DNA from: Persicobacter psychrovividus
Lineage (GTDB): Bacteria > Bacteroidota > Bacteroidia > Cytophagales > Cyclobacteriaceae
Direction of reading: 5' to 3'
NCBI RefSeq assembly: GCF_036492425.1
Contig: NZ_AP025292.1
Location: 2,356,001 to 2,420,000 of the forward strand
DNA length: 64,000 nucleotides
The notes beneath the pieces were generated by a model. The model was not told the origin of the DNA. It was given only the letters and a program-made list of their open reading frames with translations, and made no database searches. The first letter of the stretch is position 1. Each line of letters begins with the position of its first letter. The translations under genes and the position numbers were made by a program. Positions 9,385-18,012 of this stretch are shown here, piece by piece.

Positions 9385-9854
9385 CAAATCTGTTCAACCA
9401 CGCTGCAAAATTGTTTTTCTTCATTGGTGCTATCGCCCTTATGACTGCCTGTGGCGGTGATGATCCAGCGCCAACGCCAGAGCCAGAAAATCCACAAGAA
9501 ACTCAATCAAAATTATTGATGGGAATGTGGGGCGATGCTACAGTAGAAACTACTGACGGCGACGATTCTTTCGATGCTTTAACATTGAAATTTGGTAACG
9601 ACGCTGACTTCAAAGGTGGTTCTTTGGAAGCTGGTGGTGTAAATGATGAATTAGCTGCATTCGGTGACGCTTGGGCTTTTGCCGGTTCTTCTACTACTTC
9701 TCTTTCAGTAGGTGGTGGTGTTGAAACAATCACGATCGAAAGCATCAGTGAAACAACTTTAAAAATCAAATTCTCTTACGAAGGTGCTGAGGCTGCTCGT
9801 GAAAAAGCAATCAACGGTGTAGGTTCTTACACTGTGACTTTGACTAAGAATTAA
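9381..9854 (+). CDS. Small lipoprotein of unknown function
   Basis: A 157-residue protein with a signal peptide (residues 1-23) ending in the lipobox LMTAC. A Pro/Glu linker (PAPTPEPENPQ) follows, then a Gly/Ser/Asp-rich region that looks beta-structured and ends SYTVTLTKN. It is probably a lipid-anchored envelope protein. Its codon use is unlike the neighbours, with many GCT, TCT and GGT codons, which suggests high expression. It overlaps the ABC ATPase gene by 4 bp and is followed by a strong terminator. No family is recognised. Confidence 0.8.
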   Translation: MTNLFNHAAKLFFFIGAIALMTACGGDDPAPTPEPENPQETQSKLLMGMWGDATVETTDGDDSFDALTLKFGNDADFKGGSLEAGGVNDELAAFGDAWAFAGSSTTSLSVGGGVETITIESISETTLKIKFSYEGAEAAREKAINGVGSYTVTLTKN

Positions 9855-9873
9855 TTAGATCAAAACATTAATT

Positions 9874-9906
9874 AAAAGCCACCTCTTCCACGGGTGGCTT
9901 TTTTTA
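9874..9906 (+). terminator. Terminator after the lipoprotein gene
   Basis: AAGCCACC (9876-9883) / GGTGGCTT (9893-9900) with a following T-run to 9905. It also lies 3' of the convergent AraC-type gene. Confidence 0.88.
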
Positions 9907-9924
9907 TGCCCAAATTTTCCTTAC

Positions 9925-10800
9925 TTACAGCGCCCCTTTACGATAAGCCGAAGGGGTTTTTAACATGACCTTTTTAAACTGACGGCAAAAATAAGCCTCC
10001 GAATCAAAGCCTGCTGCAAACGCGACCTCTTTCACAGTCATGGTAGTTCTTGTCAGTAGATTCCCCGCATATTTGATTTGCAACCCAATTTTATATTGCT
10101 GTGGTGCATAGCCCGTTTCCATTCTAAAAGCCTTCCTGAACCACACATAACTCACCCCAAGTTCAGCAGCCAATTGAGGCATATTAAAGGCCGAATTCAC
10201 CGCCTGCTCCTGCATGCGTATTTTTGCCTTTCGTAATAACTGATCCTTTCGGGAAGTGGACACCTCCCCCTGATGGACCTGCAAAAAAATCATCGATAAA
10301 AGTCGCTGCAGTTCACAACAAGCCCGTACCTGAAAACCCTCGCGCTCCTGCAACACCTCTTGCTTTACCTGCGCCAAAATACCCAACACCACTGAAGGCT
10401 CTTTCAGAGGTACCCGCTGCTGCTTCCCCAGTACTTTATAGTGAGATAATAATTGATCTATCGACCTACCCGATAATCCTACCCAATGCTCGCGCCACCC
10501 CTTGTCTGGCAATGGTCGGTACCGATGCCGAATTCCTGGATACAGGATCAGGCAATCACCAGGATTCACTTGTTGCAATGGCTGATCCTCCACCTGGAAC
10601 TCTCCTGCCCCCTCACTGATATACACCAAAAAAAAGGTATCCAATACTCGGCCCTTCTGCCAGAAAGAATGCTGGTAATTTTTACTGACTCCCCCTTTGC
10701 TTTCTTCCGCAGGAACAAACAACTCCCCGAAACTATACAGGTGCATTCCCCATACCGTTGATAATGAATCTGTGTTAAACTCTTTTAGGATTAATGACAT
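9925..10800 (-). CDS. AraC-family transcriptional regulator
   Basis: A 291-residue protein with an N-terminal cupin-like sensor domain (GEFQVEDQPLQQVNPGDCLI, then LYPGIRHRYRPLP) and a C-terminal AraC double helix-turn-helix. The two HTH units are LAAELGVSYVWFRKAFRMETG and VKEVAFAAGFDSEAYFCRQF. It is divergent from, and 102 bp away from, the three-gene catabolic operon at 10903-13564. It is very likely the regulator of that operon, responding to a sugar or sugar acid. Confidence 0.9.
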   Translation of the reverse strand: MSLILKEFNTDSLSTVWGMHLYSFGELFVPAEESKGGVSKNYQHSFWQKGRVLDTFFLVYISEGAGEFQVEDQPLQQVNPGDCLILYPGIRHRYRPLPDKGWREHWVGLSGRSIDQLLSHYKVLGKQQRVPLKEPSVVLGILAQVKQEVLQEREGFQVRACCELQRLLSMIFLQVHQGEVSTSRKDQLLRKAKIRMQEQAVNSAFNMPQLAAELGVSYVWFRKAFRMETGYAPQQYKIGLQIKYAGNLLTRTTMTVKEVAFAAGFDSEAYFCRQFKKVMLKTPSAYRKGAL

Positions 10801-10849
10801 GAAATATCAATTTGTGCAATCATCCACCCAAAACAATGAATGAAAAACA

Positions 10850-10895
10850 CCTGATCATTTTCTAATATTATAAGTGTAAATTAATAATTATCAGG
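10850..10895. promoter_or_regulatory. Candidate operator region between araC-type gene and its operon
   Basis: The 102-bp divergent intergenic stretch contains the inverted pair CCTGAT (10850-10855) / ATCAGG (10890-10895). It encloses AT-rich palindromes (TAATATTA, TTAATAATTA). No clear TAnnTTTG element was seen, as expected for an activator-dependent promoter. Confidence 0.3.
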
Positions 10896-10902
10896 AAAGT
10901 AA

Positions 10903-11700
10903 ATGACAGAAGTCAGTAATAATTTTGAATGGTGGATCAGTATGGGTAACCTGTCTGACTTAATCAGCACTGCCACCCCCAACCGTATCCCTGCACAGGA
11001 ACACTATGCATTCATTAAAAAAGCAGGATTTAATGGCGTTTCAGGGGTTTTCAGCGAGCTGAATTATCCCCTTCTGCAAAAGGAACAGCTTCAGTTCAGT
11101 ATTACCATAAGCTTTCTCGATCTTTCTCAAGGGATACACGACCTGCAACAGGCCTTAAGCAAAGTGCCTACATCAGTAAATATTCATTTAGGGATAGGAA
11201 CGGAAGAAGACCAACAAATAGTGCAATGGCTCAATGCTATTCAGGATATTCAAACTACTATCCCCATTTATATTGAAACGCATCGAGGAACAGTTACGCA
11301 AGACCCCTGCCGCTGCCTTGCCCTTCTGAGACAATTCCCCGCCCTTCGCTTCACAGGGGACTTCAGCCATTGGTACATCAGCACCCTCATGGCCGATCAC
11401 TTTCAGAAAAAGTTCAATGCCATTTTGCCCATCCTCCAAAATACCCGAATGATCCATGCCCGAATGAGCTCCCCAGGTATGATACAACCTCCTCTCAAAA
11501 ACATTTTCACCGAAGATAAAAACCATTTTTTACAGCTTTGGAATCAGGTGCTCCGCCTGAATCCCGATCATAAAATTCCCATTGTCATCGAACTGCTGAG
11601 TCACCAGTTAGGCTACGCTCCCGCAACACCAACAGGAGAAGATGCCGTCGACCGCTGGGAAGAAGCGATTCACCTGAAATCTATTTTTAACACCCAATAA
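10903..11700 (+). CDS. Xylose-isomerase-like TIM-barrel sugar isomerase/epimerase
   Basis: A 265-residue protein of the sugar phosphate isomerase/epimerase (AP-endonuclease-2-like TIM barrel) family. Candidate metal ligands are the Glu in IYIETHRG, the Asp and His in FTGDFSHWY, the His in RMIHARM and the late Glu in IVIELLSH. The family interconverts ketoses and aldoses or epimers, often in catabolic operons. Substrate is not deducible. The gene is first in the operon with the PhyH-type oxygenase (10 bp gap) and the RhaT-like transporter. Confidence 0.8.
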   Translation: MTEVSNNFEWWISMGNLSDLISTATPNRIPAQEHYAFIKKAGFNGVSGVFSELNYPLLQKEQLQFSITISFLDLSQGIHDLQQALSKVPTSVNIHLGIGTEEDQQIVQWLNAIQDIQTTIPIYIETHRGTVTQDPCRCLALLRQFPALRFTGDFSHWYISTLMADHFQKKFNAILPILQNTRMIHARMSSPGMIQPPLKNIFTEDKNHFLQLWNQVLRLNPDHKIPIVIELLSHQLGYAPATPTGEDAVDRWEEAIHLKSIFNTQ

Positions 11701-11710
11701 ATATACTTTT

Positions 11711-12535
11711 ATGAACACAAACATCACCGCAGCACAAACCGAATTTTACCAAGAAAATGGGTTTGTCGTTATCGATGACTTTTTAACTTCTGATGAGCTT
11801 GACCATTGGCGCCAACAGGTAGATGAAGCTGTTGCTTTGCGAAAAGGACGGGCATTACCCGACAGAAATGAAGTTACAGAAGGTGCTGATCGAACTTTTG
11901 TAAATAAAGTATTTGACCAGCTGATCAACCTGTGGCAAGATCATGAGGGTGTCAAAAAATTGATGCTCGACGAACAACTTGGAAAAATGGCAGCGCAGCT
12001 CGCCCAAGTGGACGGCATTCGGATATGGCATGATCAGGCTTTGTTCAAACAACCCTGGGGCAACCCCAGCACCCTGCACACCGACAATCCCTATTGGTCG
12101 TTCCACCACCCGCAGGCCATTACTATCTGGATCGCCCTCGATGATGCGACCCTGCAAAATGGCTGTCTGTATTTCCTGCCAGGTTCCCACAAGAAAACGA
12201 CCTACCAGGAAGCTGGATTCTCGGCCAATATGGATGAATTTTTCATCACCTTCCCCGAGCTGAAAAACACTCCTGCCGTTCCTGCCAATATGAAAGCCGG
12301 CAGTTGTTCCTTTCATAATGGCTTGGTGGTACATGGCGCCAACGCCAACATGACTCCTTTTGCACGCCGTGCCATGACCTGCGCCTATATGCCTGATGGA
12401 GCCATATTCAATGGCAAAAAAAATATACTCTCCGAAGCGCAGCACAATGCCCTGCAAGTTGGACAAACGCTCCAGGACGATCAGCAAAACCCTTTACTGT
12501 GGTCAAAAAATTTAGTTTCCACTCCTGAATCCTAA
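11711..12535 (+). CDS. Phytanoyl-CoA dioxygenase (PhyH) family protein
   Basis: A 274-residue Fe(II)/2-oxoglutarate-dependent dioxygenase. The facial triad is visible as LHTDNPYW (His-x-Asp) and the distal His of VVHGANANM. The 2-oxoglutarate-binding Arg lies nearby in ARRAM. Also typical are YQENGFVVIDDFL near the N-terminus and GCLYFLPGSHKK. Members hydroxylate small molecules. In a sugar operon it may act on a methylated, aminated or otherwise modified substrate (inference). It sits between the isomerase and transporter genes with gaps of 10 and 3 bp. Confidence 0.85.
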   Translation: MNTNITAAQTEFYQENGFVVIDDFLTSDELDHWRQQVDEAVALRKGRALPDRNEVTEGADRTFVNKVFDQLINLWQDHEGVKKLMLDEQLGKMAAQLAQVDGIRIWHDQALFKQPWGNPSTLHTDNPYWSFHHPQAITIWIALDDATLQNGCLYFLPGSHKKTTYQEAGFSANMDEFFITFPELKNTPAVPANMKAGSCSFHNGLVVHGANANMTPFARRAMTCAYMPDGAIFNGKKNILSEAQHNALQVGQTLQDDQQNPLLWSKNLVSTPES

Positions 12536-12538
12536 CCC

Positions 12539-13564
12539 ATGAGTTCATTTATTGGAATATTCTTACACGCCGTCGGGGGATTATGTGCCGGAAGCTTTTA
12601 CGCACCCATTAAAAAGATTGAAACCTGGTCATGGGAAAGCTCCTGGCTGGTCATGGGCCTATTCGCCTGGCTCATCGTTCCGTTGGCAGTAGCAGGCGTT
12701 ACCGTCAGTGGACTTACCCAAAGCCTTTCCCTTGCGCCAGATCAGGCCATCGCCATGACTTTCCTTTTTGGATTTATCTGGGGGGCAGGTGGCCCGATTT
12801 TCAATTTGACCATGCGTTACCTCGGCGTTTCGCTGGGCATGACAGTTTCCCTCGGAAGTGGCGCGGCCTTTGGCACCCTTATTCCTCCACTGGTCGATGG
12901 AAGTATGCCAAGCCTGTTGCAAAGCACCTCCGGACAGCTAACTCTTTTTGGGGTAATGATCTGCCTATTGGGCATTGGCATGGCAGGCTATGCCGGACAC
13001 CTGCGAGACCGAAGCCAGCGCAATACCACAGGAGAAGGCTTTAAATCCATGAAAGGCATTGTGATTACCTTTCTTTCTGGCCCGATTGGCGCTTGTTTCG
13101 CCTACGGACTCGCTGCCGGCCAGCCTATTGCCGCTGAAGCGCAGGCATTGGGCACTGCCCCACTGTGGCAAAACAATGCGGTATTGATTGTGCTCCTGCT
13201 TGGCGGCTTGCTAAGCAACGCCCTGCTGTGTCTGTATTACAATTTCAGAAATAAAACCAGCCGCGAATATTTCAAAAAAATCCCTACAACCCGAAAAAAT
13301 TATCTCCTCGCTTCCCTGGGCGGATCAATATGGTATTTGCAGTTTATGTTTTACGGCATGGGCTCCTCCTTCCTTGAGGAACGCTTCCACTTCGCCAGCT
13401 GGACCGTCCATATGTCCTTTATTATCTTGTTTGGCAACCTGTGGGGACTATATTTTAAAGAATGGGCGGGCGTGGCGAAAAGCACCAAAAGGTGGCTGAT
13501 TTCAGGCCTGCTTCTCCTCATTACGGCAACGGTCATTATTGCCTGGGGCGGGCAGACGCATTAA
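12539..13564 (+). CDS. L-rhamnose/proton symporter (RhaT)-like transporter
   Basis: A 341-residue, roughly ten-helix membrane protein of the RhaT/DMT superfamily. It begins IGIFLHAVGGLCAGSFYAPIK and has the RhaT-like FIWGAGGPIFNLTMRYLGVS and GGSIWYLQFMFYGMG segments. It lies 3 bp after the dioxygenase gene and closes the operon. RhaT imports L-rhamnose with a proton, but none of the rhamnose catabolic enzymes is nearby. The true substrate may therefore be another deoxy or modified sugar. Confidence 0.85.
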   Translation: MSSFIGIFLHAVGGLCAGSFYAPIKKIETWSWESSWLVMGLFAWLIVPLAVAGVTVSGLTQSLSLAPDQAIAMTFLFGFIWGAGGPIFNLTMRYLGVSLGMTVSLGSGAAFGTLIPPLVDGSMPSLLQSTSGQLTLFGVMICLLGIGMAGYAGHLRDRSQRNTTGEGFKSMKGIVITFLSGPIGACFAYGLAAGQPIAAEAQALGTAPLWQNNAVLIVLLLGGLLSNALLCLYYNFRNKTSREYFKKIPTTRKNYLLASLGGSIWYLQFMFYGMGSSFLEERFHFASWTVHMSFIILFGNLWGLYFKEWAGVAKSTKRWLISGLLLLITATVIIAWGGQTH

Positions 13565-13735
13565 TACCACCAACCTTCATGTAGTGTGATATTTTGTTCA
13601 CAGATTACTTTCAATATACATTCTTTTGGTTCAATGCCTCTCCCTTGAATAAAGCACCCAGTCCAATAGGGTTCCTTGAGCAAAAAAACCGATTTACAAA
13701 ATCGGGAGATGCGGTATTAATTTGGCGACAGGCAA

Positions 13736-13774
13736 AAAAAAGGGCTAACACAATATTCGTGTTAGCCCTTTTTG
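13736..13774. terminator. Bidirectional terminator between the sugar operon and DUF4293 gene
   Basis: GGGCTAACAC (13742-13751) pairs perfectly with GTGTTAGCCC (13759-13768). It has an A-run before and a T-run after, so it can terminate both strands. The ~170 bases between the transporter stop and this hairpin hold nothing recognisable. Confidence 0.88.
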
Positions 13775-13789
13775 AGTATCATCAACCCC

Positions 13790-14263
13790 TTATCTCATAC
13801 GGTCCATTGAGCGAACAAGCTCTTCATCTTTACGGATGAACTTACCGGCCACCATATTGGCAACAATTGCACCGACGACCAAAAAGAAGCCTACAGAGTA
13901 GTTTCCTTTTCCTCCTGCCAATTCTACCAGGTTGTATTTTACCAGATAAAGACTACCGGCCATAATACCAATCATCAAAAATGCGTTGATATAGCCAAGC
14001 TTTAATTGCTTCATACGATTCTTGAACTGGAAAATAGAGATCAAAGAAATGGTTGCTGCTGCAAAAGCAAGCATCCCCAAGGCCGCATAAGGCATGGCTT
14101 CTTTCACTATTTCACCACTTGCTGAAATATGATTGTATCCTAAAAGGAACAACTGATGAACTTCTCCACCTGCGGCATCAAAAGCCCACACCGGAAAAAA
14201 ACAGGCAGCTACCAAAAGGGCAGACACCAAAAACAAAAAAACGGTTTGAATTCTTTGTATCAT
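13790..14263 (-). CDS. DUF4293 family membrane protein
   Basis: A 157-residue protein with four predicted transmembrane helices (about 5-25, 58-80, 90-110 and 122-142) that begins MIQRIQTVFLFLVSALL. This N-terminus and length are characteristic of DUF4293, a small Bacteroidota-specific inner-membrane family of unknown function. The C-terminal tail is charged (RKDEELVRSMDRMR). It is divergent from truA, an arrangement common in the phylum. Confidence 0.85.
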   Translation of the reverse strand: MIQRIQTVFLFLVSALLVAACFFPVWAFDAAGGEVHQLFLLGYNHISASGEIVKEAMPYAALGMLAFAAATISLISIFQFKNRMKQLKLGYINAFLMIGIMAGSLYLVKYNLVELAGGKGNYSVGFFLVVGAIVANMVAGKFIRKDEELVRSMDRMR

Positions 14264-14418
14264 AATAATTAATAGTTTCTCTTATTTGGCAAACTTACGA
14301 AATTCTATTTAGGGCAAAAATACTTTTTTGTGCTTAAAGAAATATTTCAAATCAGGCCAAAGAGTTGAAAAGTTTGATATACATGTATTAGCTTTACACT
14401 GAAAAAACACAGAACATT

Positions 14419-15174
14419 TTGCGATACTTTATCGAGATCGCCTATAAAGGCACAAATTACCATGGCTGGCAGAGCCAAAAAAACCAGACAGTACCCACTA
14501 TTCAGGGGGTTTTAGAAAAAGCGTTGAGCACAATACTGAGAACGCCCATTGAAATTCTGGGCAGTGGCCGAACAGATACCGGCGTGCACGCCAAACAAAC
14601 ATTCGCACATTTTGATGTCGCTGAAGCGCTGGATTGCGAAAAATATGTATATAAATTCAATGCCCTGTTACCCTTTGATATCAGCATTATGCGGATGTTC
14701 CCTGTCGATGATCAGACACATGCCCGCTTCGATGCCACCACACGAAGCTATGAATACCACCTCCACCTGAGTCGGGACCCCTTTCTTCAGGAACTGAGTT
14801 ATTTTCATAAGGAGCCTGTGAATGTGGAACGAATGAATGAGGCCGCAAAACTCCTTTTGGGCAGGAAAGATTTTCAGTGCTTCTCCAAAGTAAAAACGGA
14901 TGTCAATAATTATTTTTGTGAAATATTTCATGCACAATGGGAACTCAGGGATAAAGATCATCTGATATTTCACATTACCGCCAACCGATTCCTTAGAAAT
15001 ATGGTTCGTGCCATAGTGGGCACACTGCTTGAAGTGGGCCGCGAGCGCATGACTCCACAACAGGTGCTTGAGGTCATCGACAGCAAAAACCGAAGCGTTG
15101 CCGGGCGTTCCGTTCCTTCTGATGGTTTATATTTATCAAAAGTCCTTTACCCGTTTATAAAAGAAAATGCGTAA
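14419..15174 (+). CDS. truA: tRNA pseudouridine synthase A
   Basis: A 251-residue TruA, which converts uridines 38-40 of the anticodon arm to pseudouridine. The catalytic Asp lies in GSGRTDTGVHAKQ. Other family motifs are IEIAYKGTNYHGWQ, FNALLPFDIS, ATTRSYEYHL and RNMVRAIVGTLLEVG. The start appears to be TTG at 14419: the conserved RYFIEIAYKG begins immediately after and no ATG is available. It is followed 41 bp later by an ABC exporter gene. Confidence 0.95.
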   Translation: MRYFIEIAYKGTNYHGWQSQKNQTVPTIQGVLEKALSTILRTPIEILGSGRTDTGVHAKQTFAHFDVAEALDCEKYVYKFNALLPFDISIMRMFPVDDQTHARFDATTRSYEYHLHLSRDPFLQELSYFHKEPVNVERMNEAAKLLLGRKDFQCFSKVKTDVNNYFCEIFHAQWELRDKDHLIFHITANRFLRNMVRAIVGTLLEVGRERMTPQQVLEVIDSKNRSVAGRSVPSDGLYLSKVLYPFIKENA

Positions 15175-15215
15175 TTAGGCATTTGCTATCCAAGGCAGTC
15201 TAAAAAAGAAAATTT

Positions 15216-16985
15216 GTGAAAGAAGAAAAAATCAGTGGCAAAGTATTCGACTCCGTTGTTTTACGGCGATTATTCAAATTTGTCAAACCTTACTGGAAAC
15301 GATTCATTCTATTGCTTGTCCTAACGGTCGGTGTGGCGATTTTAGGGCCAATACGCCCTTATTTAATCCACATCGCTATTGATGAGCACGTAGCTAATGG
15401 GAATTTCCCGGGCTTGCTGAACATGACCATCCTGCTGATCGGTCTGTTGGTTCTGCAAGGCATCGTTACCTATTTGCATACCTATATTTCGGGCTGGCTG
15501 GGGCAAAACACCATTAAAGATATCCGCGATGAACTCTATGACCACCTGCTGGGCTTGCAGTTGCGCTTTTTCGACAATACCCCCATCGGGCGGCTGGTAA
15601 CCAGAACGGTGTCAGATATCGAAACCCTTGCCGAGGTATTCAGTCAGGGAGTAGCGGCCATCGTCGGCGACGTGCTACAACTGTTTGTCATTACTGCCAT
15701 CATGTTTTATACCGATTGGCGACTGACACTGGTGAGTCTTTCAACCCTTCCCATTCTGCTGTTCTCCACTTACATCTTCAAAGAGAAAATTAAATATGCC
15801 TTCAATGAAGTCCGTAATGCGGTATCTTCCCTAAACTCTTTTGTGCAGGAACATATCACGGGCATGGCCATTGTACAGATTTTCAACAGCGAAGATCGGG
15901 AGTATGAAAAATTTGAGGAAATCAATAAAAAGCACCGTGAGGCCAATCTTAAGTCGGTGTTGTATTACTCCATTTATTACCCTGTCGCTGAAATTATTTC
16001 CGCAGGTTCCATCGGCCTGCTGGTTTGGTATGGCGCACAGCAGCTCCTTTCCGACAACAGCATTACGCCAGGGATACTCATCGCCTTCATCATGTATATT
16101 CAGATGTTTTTCCGTCCGATACGCATGATCGCCGACCGCTTCAACACGCTTCAGATGGGAGTCGTTTCCGCTTCACGAATCTTCCTGCTACTCGATAGCG
16201 AGGAACAAATTCCTGATCAGGGTAATTTAAAACCTGCAAAAATCAATGGGGATGTGAAGTTTGATAAAGTCTGGTTTGCTTACGATGATAAAAACTTTGT
16301 CCTCAAAGACATTTCTTTTGATGTCAAGGAAGGACACACCCTCGCTTTGGTAGGTGCTACGGGAGCGGGGAAATCATCCATTATTAATCTGTTGAACCGT
16401 TTTTACGACATTCAGCAAGGGAGCATTACCATTGATGGTCATGCGGTAAAAGATTTTGACCTCCCTTACCTCCGGAAAAATATTGGCGTTGTGCTGCAGG
16501 ATGTTTTTCTGTTTTCAGATACCATCCGCGAAAATATCCGCCTCGGCGACAACAGCATCACTGATGAACAAATCCGAAAAGCCGCAGAATTGGTAGGCGC
16601 TTTGGACTTTATCGAAAAACTGCCCGGTGGCTTTGATTACAACGTAATGGAGCGAGGCTCAACCCTCTCGGTGGGGCAACGCCAACTGATCTCCTTTGTG
16701 CGCGCGATCGTCTATCAGCCCCGAATCATTGTGCTCGATGAGGCCACCTCTTCCGTAGATTCAGAGACGGAGGAAATGATTCAAACCGCTATTGAGCGAC
16801 TCATGAAAGGCCGCACAGCAATCGTGATTGCCCATCGACTGTCAACCATTCAACATGCTGAAAAAATCATTGTCCTGGACAAGGGCAGGATTGTGGAACA
16901 GGGAGATCACCAGCAACTGCTCGACGCCAAAGGCTTTTATGCCCGATTGCACAAGATGCAGTTCAAAAGCCTCAAGCAAGCCTAA
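15216..16985 (+). CDS. MsbA-like ABC exporter (fused permease and ATPase)
   Basis: A 589-residue ABC half-transporter. The N-terminal ~330 residues form six transmembrane helices of the type-1 exporter fold. The C-terminal ATPase has Walker A GATGAGKSS, Q-loop VLQDVFLFS, signature LSVGQRQL, Walker B IIVLDEATSSVD and H-loop AHRLST. Such homodimers export lipids or drugs; given the lipid A cluster nearby, MsbA-like lipid flipping is possible but unproven. The start is GTG at 15216. A terminator follows within 20 bp. Confidence 0.9.
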   Translation: MKEEKISGKVFDSVVLRRLFKFVKPYWKRFILLLVLTVGVAILGPIRPYLIHIAIDEHVANGNFPGLLNMTILLIGLLVLQGIVTYLHTYISGWLGQNTIKDIRDELYDHLLGLQLRFFDNTPIGRLVTRTVSDIETLAEVFSQGVAAIVGDVLQLFVITAIMFYTDWRLTLVSLSTLPILLFSTYIFKEKIKYAFNEVRNAVSSLNSFVQEHITGMAIVQIFNSEDREYEKFEEINKKHREANLKSVLYYSIYYPVAEIISAGSIGLLVWYGAQQLLSDNSITPGILIAFIMYIQMFFRPIRMIADRFNTLQMGVVSASRIFLLLDSEEQIPDQGNLKPAKINGDVKFDKVWFAYDDKNFVLKDISFDVKEGHTLALVGATGAGKSSIINLLNRFYDIQQGSITIDGHAVKDFDLPYLRKNIGVVLQDVFLFSDTIRENIRLGDNSITDEQIRKAAELVGALDFIEKLPGGFDYNVMERGSTLSVGQRQLISFVRAIVYQPRIIVLDEATSSVDSETEEMIQTAIERLMKGRTAIVIAHRLSTIQHAEKIIVLDKGRIVEQGDHQQLLDAKGFYARLHKMQFKSLKQA

Positions 16986-17002
16986 CCAAAGCCCCAAAGA
17001 TC

Positions 17003-17032
17003 ATAAAAGGAACCCCTCGGGTTCCTTTTTTA
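17003..17032 (+). terminator. Terminator after the ABC exporter gene
   Basis: AAAAGGAACCC (17005-17015) / GGGTTCCTTTT (17019-17029) with a three-base loop and a T-run. Confidence 0.85.
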
Positions 17033-17095
17033 CGTTAAAAAAGGTGAAATACACCCCCCGACTTTGCTTGTGGCCAAATATTCCATTTAATTTAT

Positions 17096-17911
17096 ATGAG
17101 TGAATTATTCGACGGTAAAAAAGTAATATTGAAAGCCTCAACCCTCTTATTACTGCTGATATGCAGTCTGCCCATTTTTTGTTTCGGACAAGATGCCCCA
17201 CAGCTGCCGGAGAAAATCATTATCCGTGGTATTGTCATGGACGACTCCACCCGCGCACCAATCCCTTTCGCTCAAATTGTACTCCAGGGAAAAGTACGCG
17301 GAACCACCACCAATGAAAGCGGTGCCTTCGCCGTAAAAATACACCCCTCAGACACCCTCATTTTCAGCTCTATGGGCTACGCTTACAGTTCCTACTGCTT
17401 CAAAGATAGCAGCCAGCTCGACATGCCCAACCTGATTTTTCTTAAGGAAACAGCCATCAGACTGAAAAATGTGGATGTTTACGGCATTGATGAAAACCAC
17501 CCGCTGATAAAAAAAGAACTGAAACCCTACTATATTCCCGGGCTTGGTCAGAATGCCGACGGCACCTACCCTGAGCCCAAAGACCTCACAGGATTCCAGA
17601 AAGGTATGCGGGCAGTTGGCAGCCCAATTTCTGCCCTTTACGATGCGTTCAGTAAAGAAGGAAAACAAAGACGGAAGATGGTGGAAATCCTGCGTAACGA
17701 GAACGAGGAAGCACGGCAAATTGCTTATTATCAACGGCGCCTGAGCCCCGAGAGAATCAGCAGGCTGCTGAACATCTCGAAAGAAGAGGCCGTCAATTTC
17801 CTGAAATTCTACACCCCTTCCATGGAGTTTGTCCTATATGCTGACCGCAACCAGCTGACCCTCGATATTATGGAGTTTTATGAACGCTACCAGCTGATTA
17901 AAGACCTATAA
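17096..17911 (+). CDS. Secreted protein with carboxypeptidase-regulatory-like domain
   Basis: A 271-residue protein with a signal peptide (hydrophobic ~14-30, ending FCFGQ). A CarboxypepD_reg-like beta-sandwich follows at about 42-125 (IIRGIVMDDSTRAPIPFAQI, TTTNESGAFAVKI, LIFSSMGYA). The C-terminal ~130 residues are charged and helical, rich in Arg/Glu (RRKMVEILRNENEEARQ). Such domains usually sit at the N-terminus of TonB-dependent receptors, but here no barrel follows, as in many small Bacteroidota periplasmic proteins. Function unknown. Confidence 0.78.
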   Translation: MSELFDGKKVILKASTLLLLLICSLPIFCFGQDAPQLPEKIIIRGIVMDDSTRAPIPFAQIVLQGKVRGTTTNESGAFAVKIHPSDTLIFSSMGYAYSSYCFKDSSQLDMPNLIFLKETAIRLKNVDVYGIDENHPLIKKELKPYYIPGLGQNADGTYPEPKDLTGFQKGMRAVGSPISALYDAFSKEGKQRRKMVEILRNENEEARQIAYYQRRLSPERISRLLNISKEEAVNFLKFYTPSMEFVLYADRNQLTLDIMEFYERYQLIKDL

Positions 17912-18012
17912 ATAATAACAATGGCTACAGGCTTTGTGATCTGACCTGATTGAGATGTTGATTTGTAAAGAATTAACCTTAAATTTCAACAAACAAGACC
18001 AACAAACCTGAC

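Noticed and set aside
13594-13839. 81-codon plus-strand frame after the RhaT-like gene
   Set aside because: It runs through a bidirectional terminator and into the 3' end of the DUF4293 gene on the other strand.
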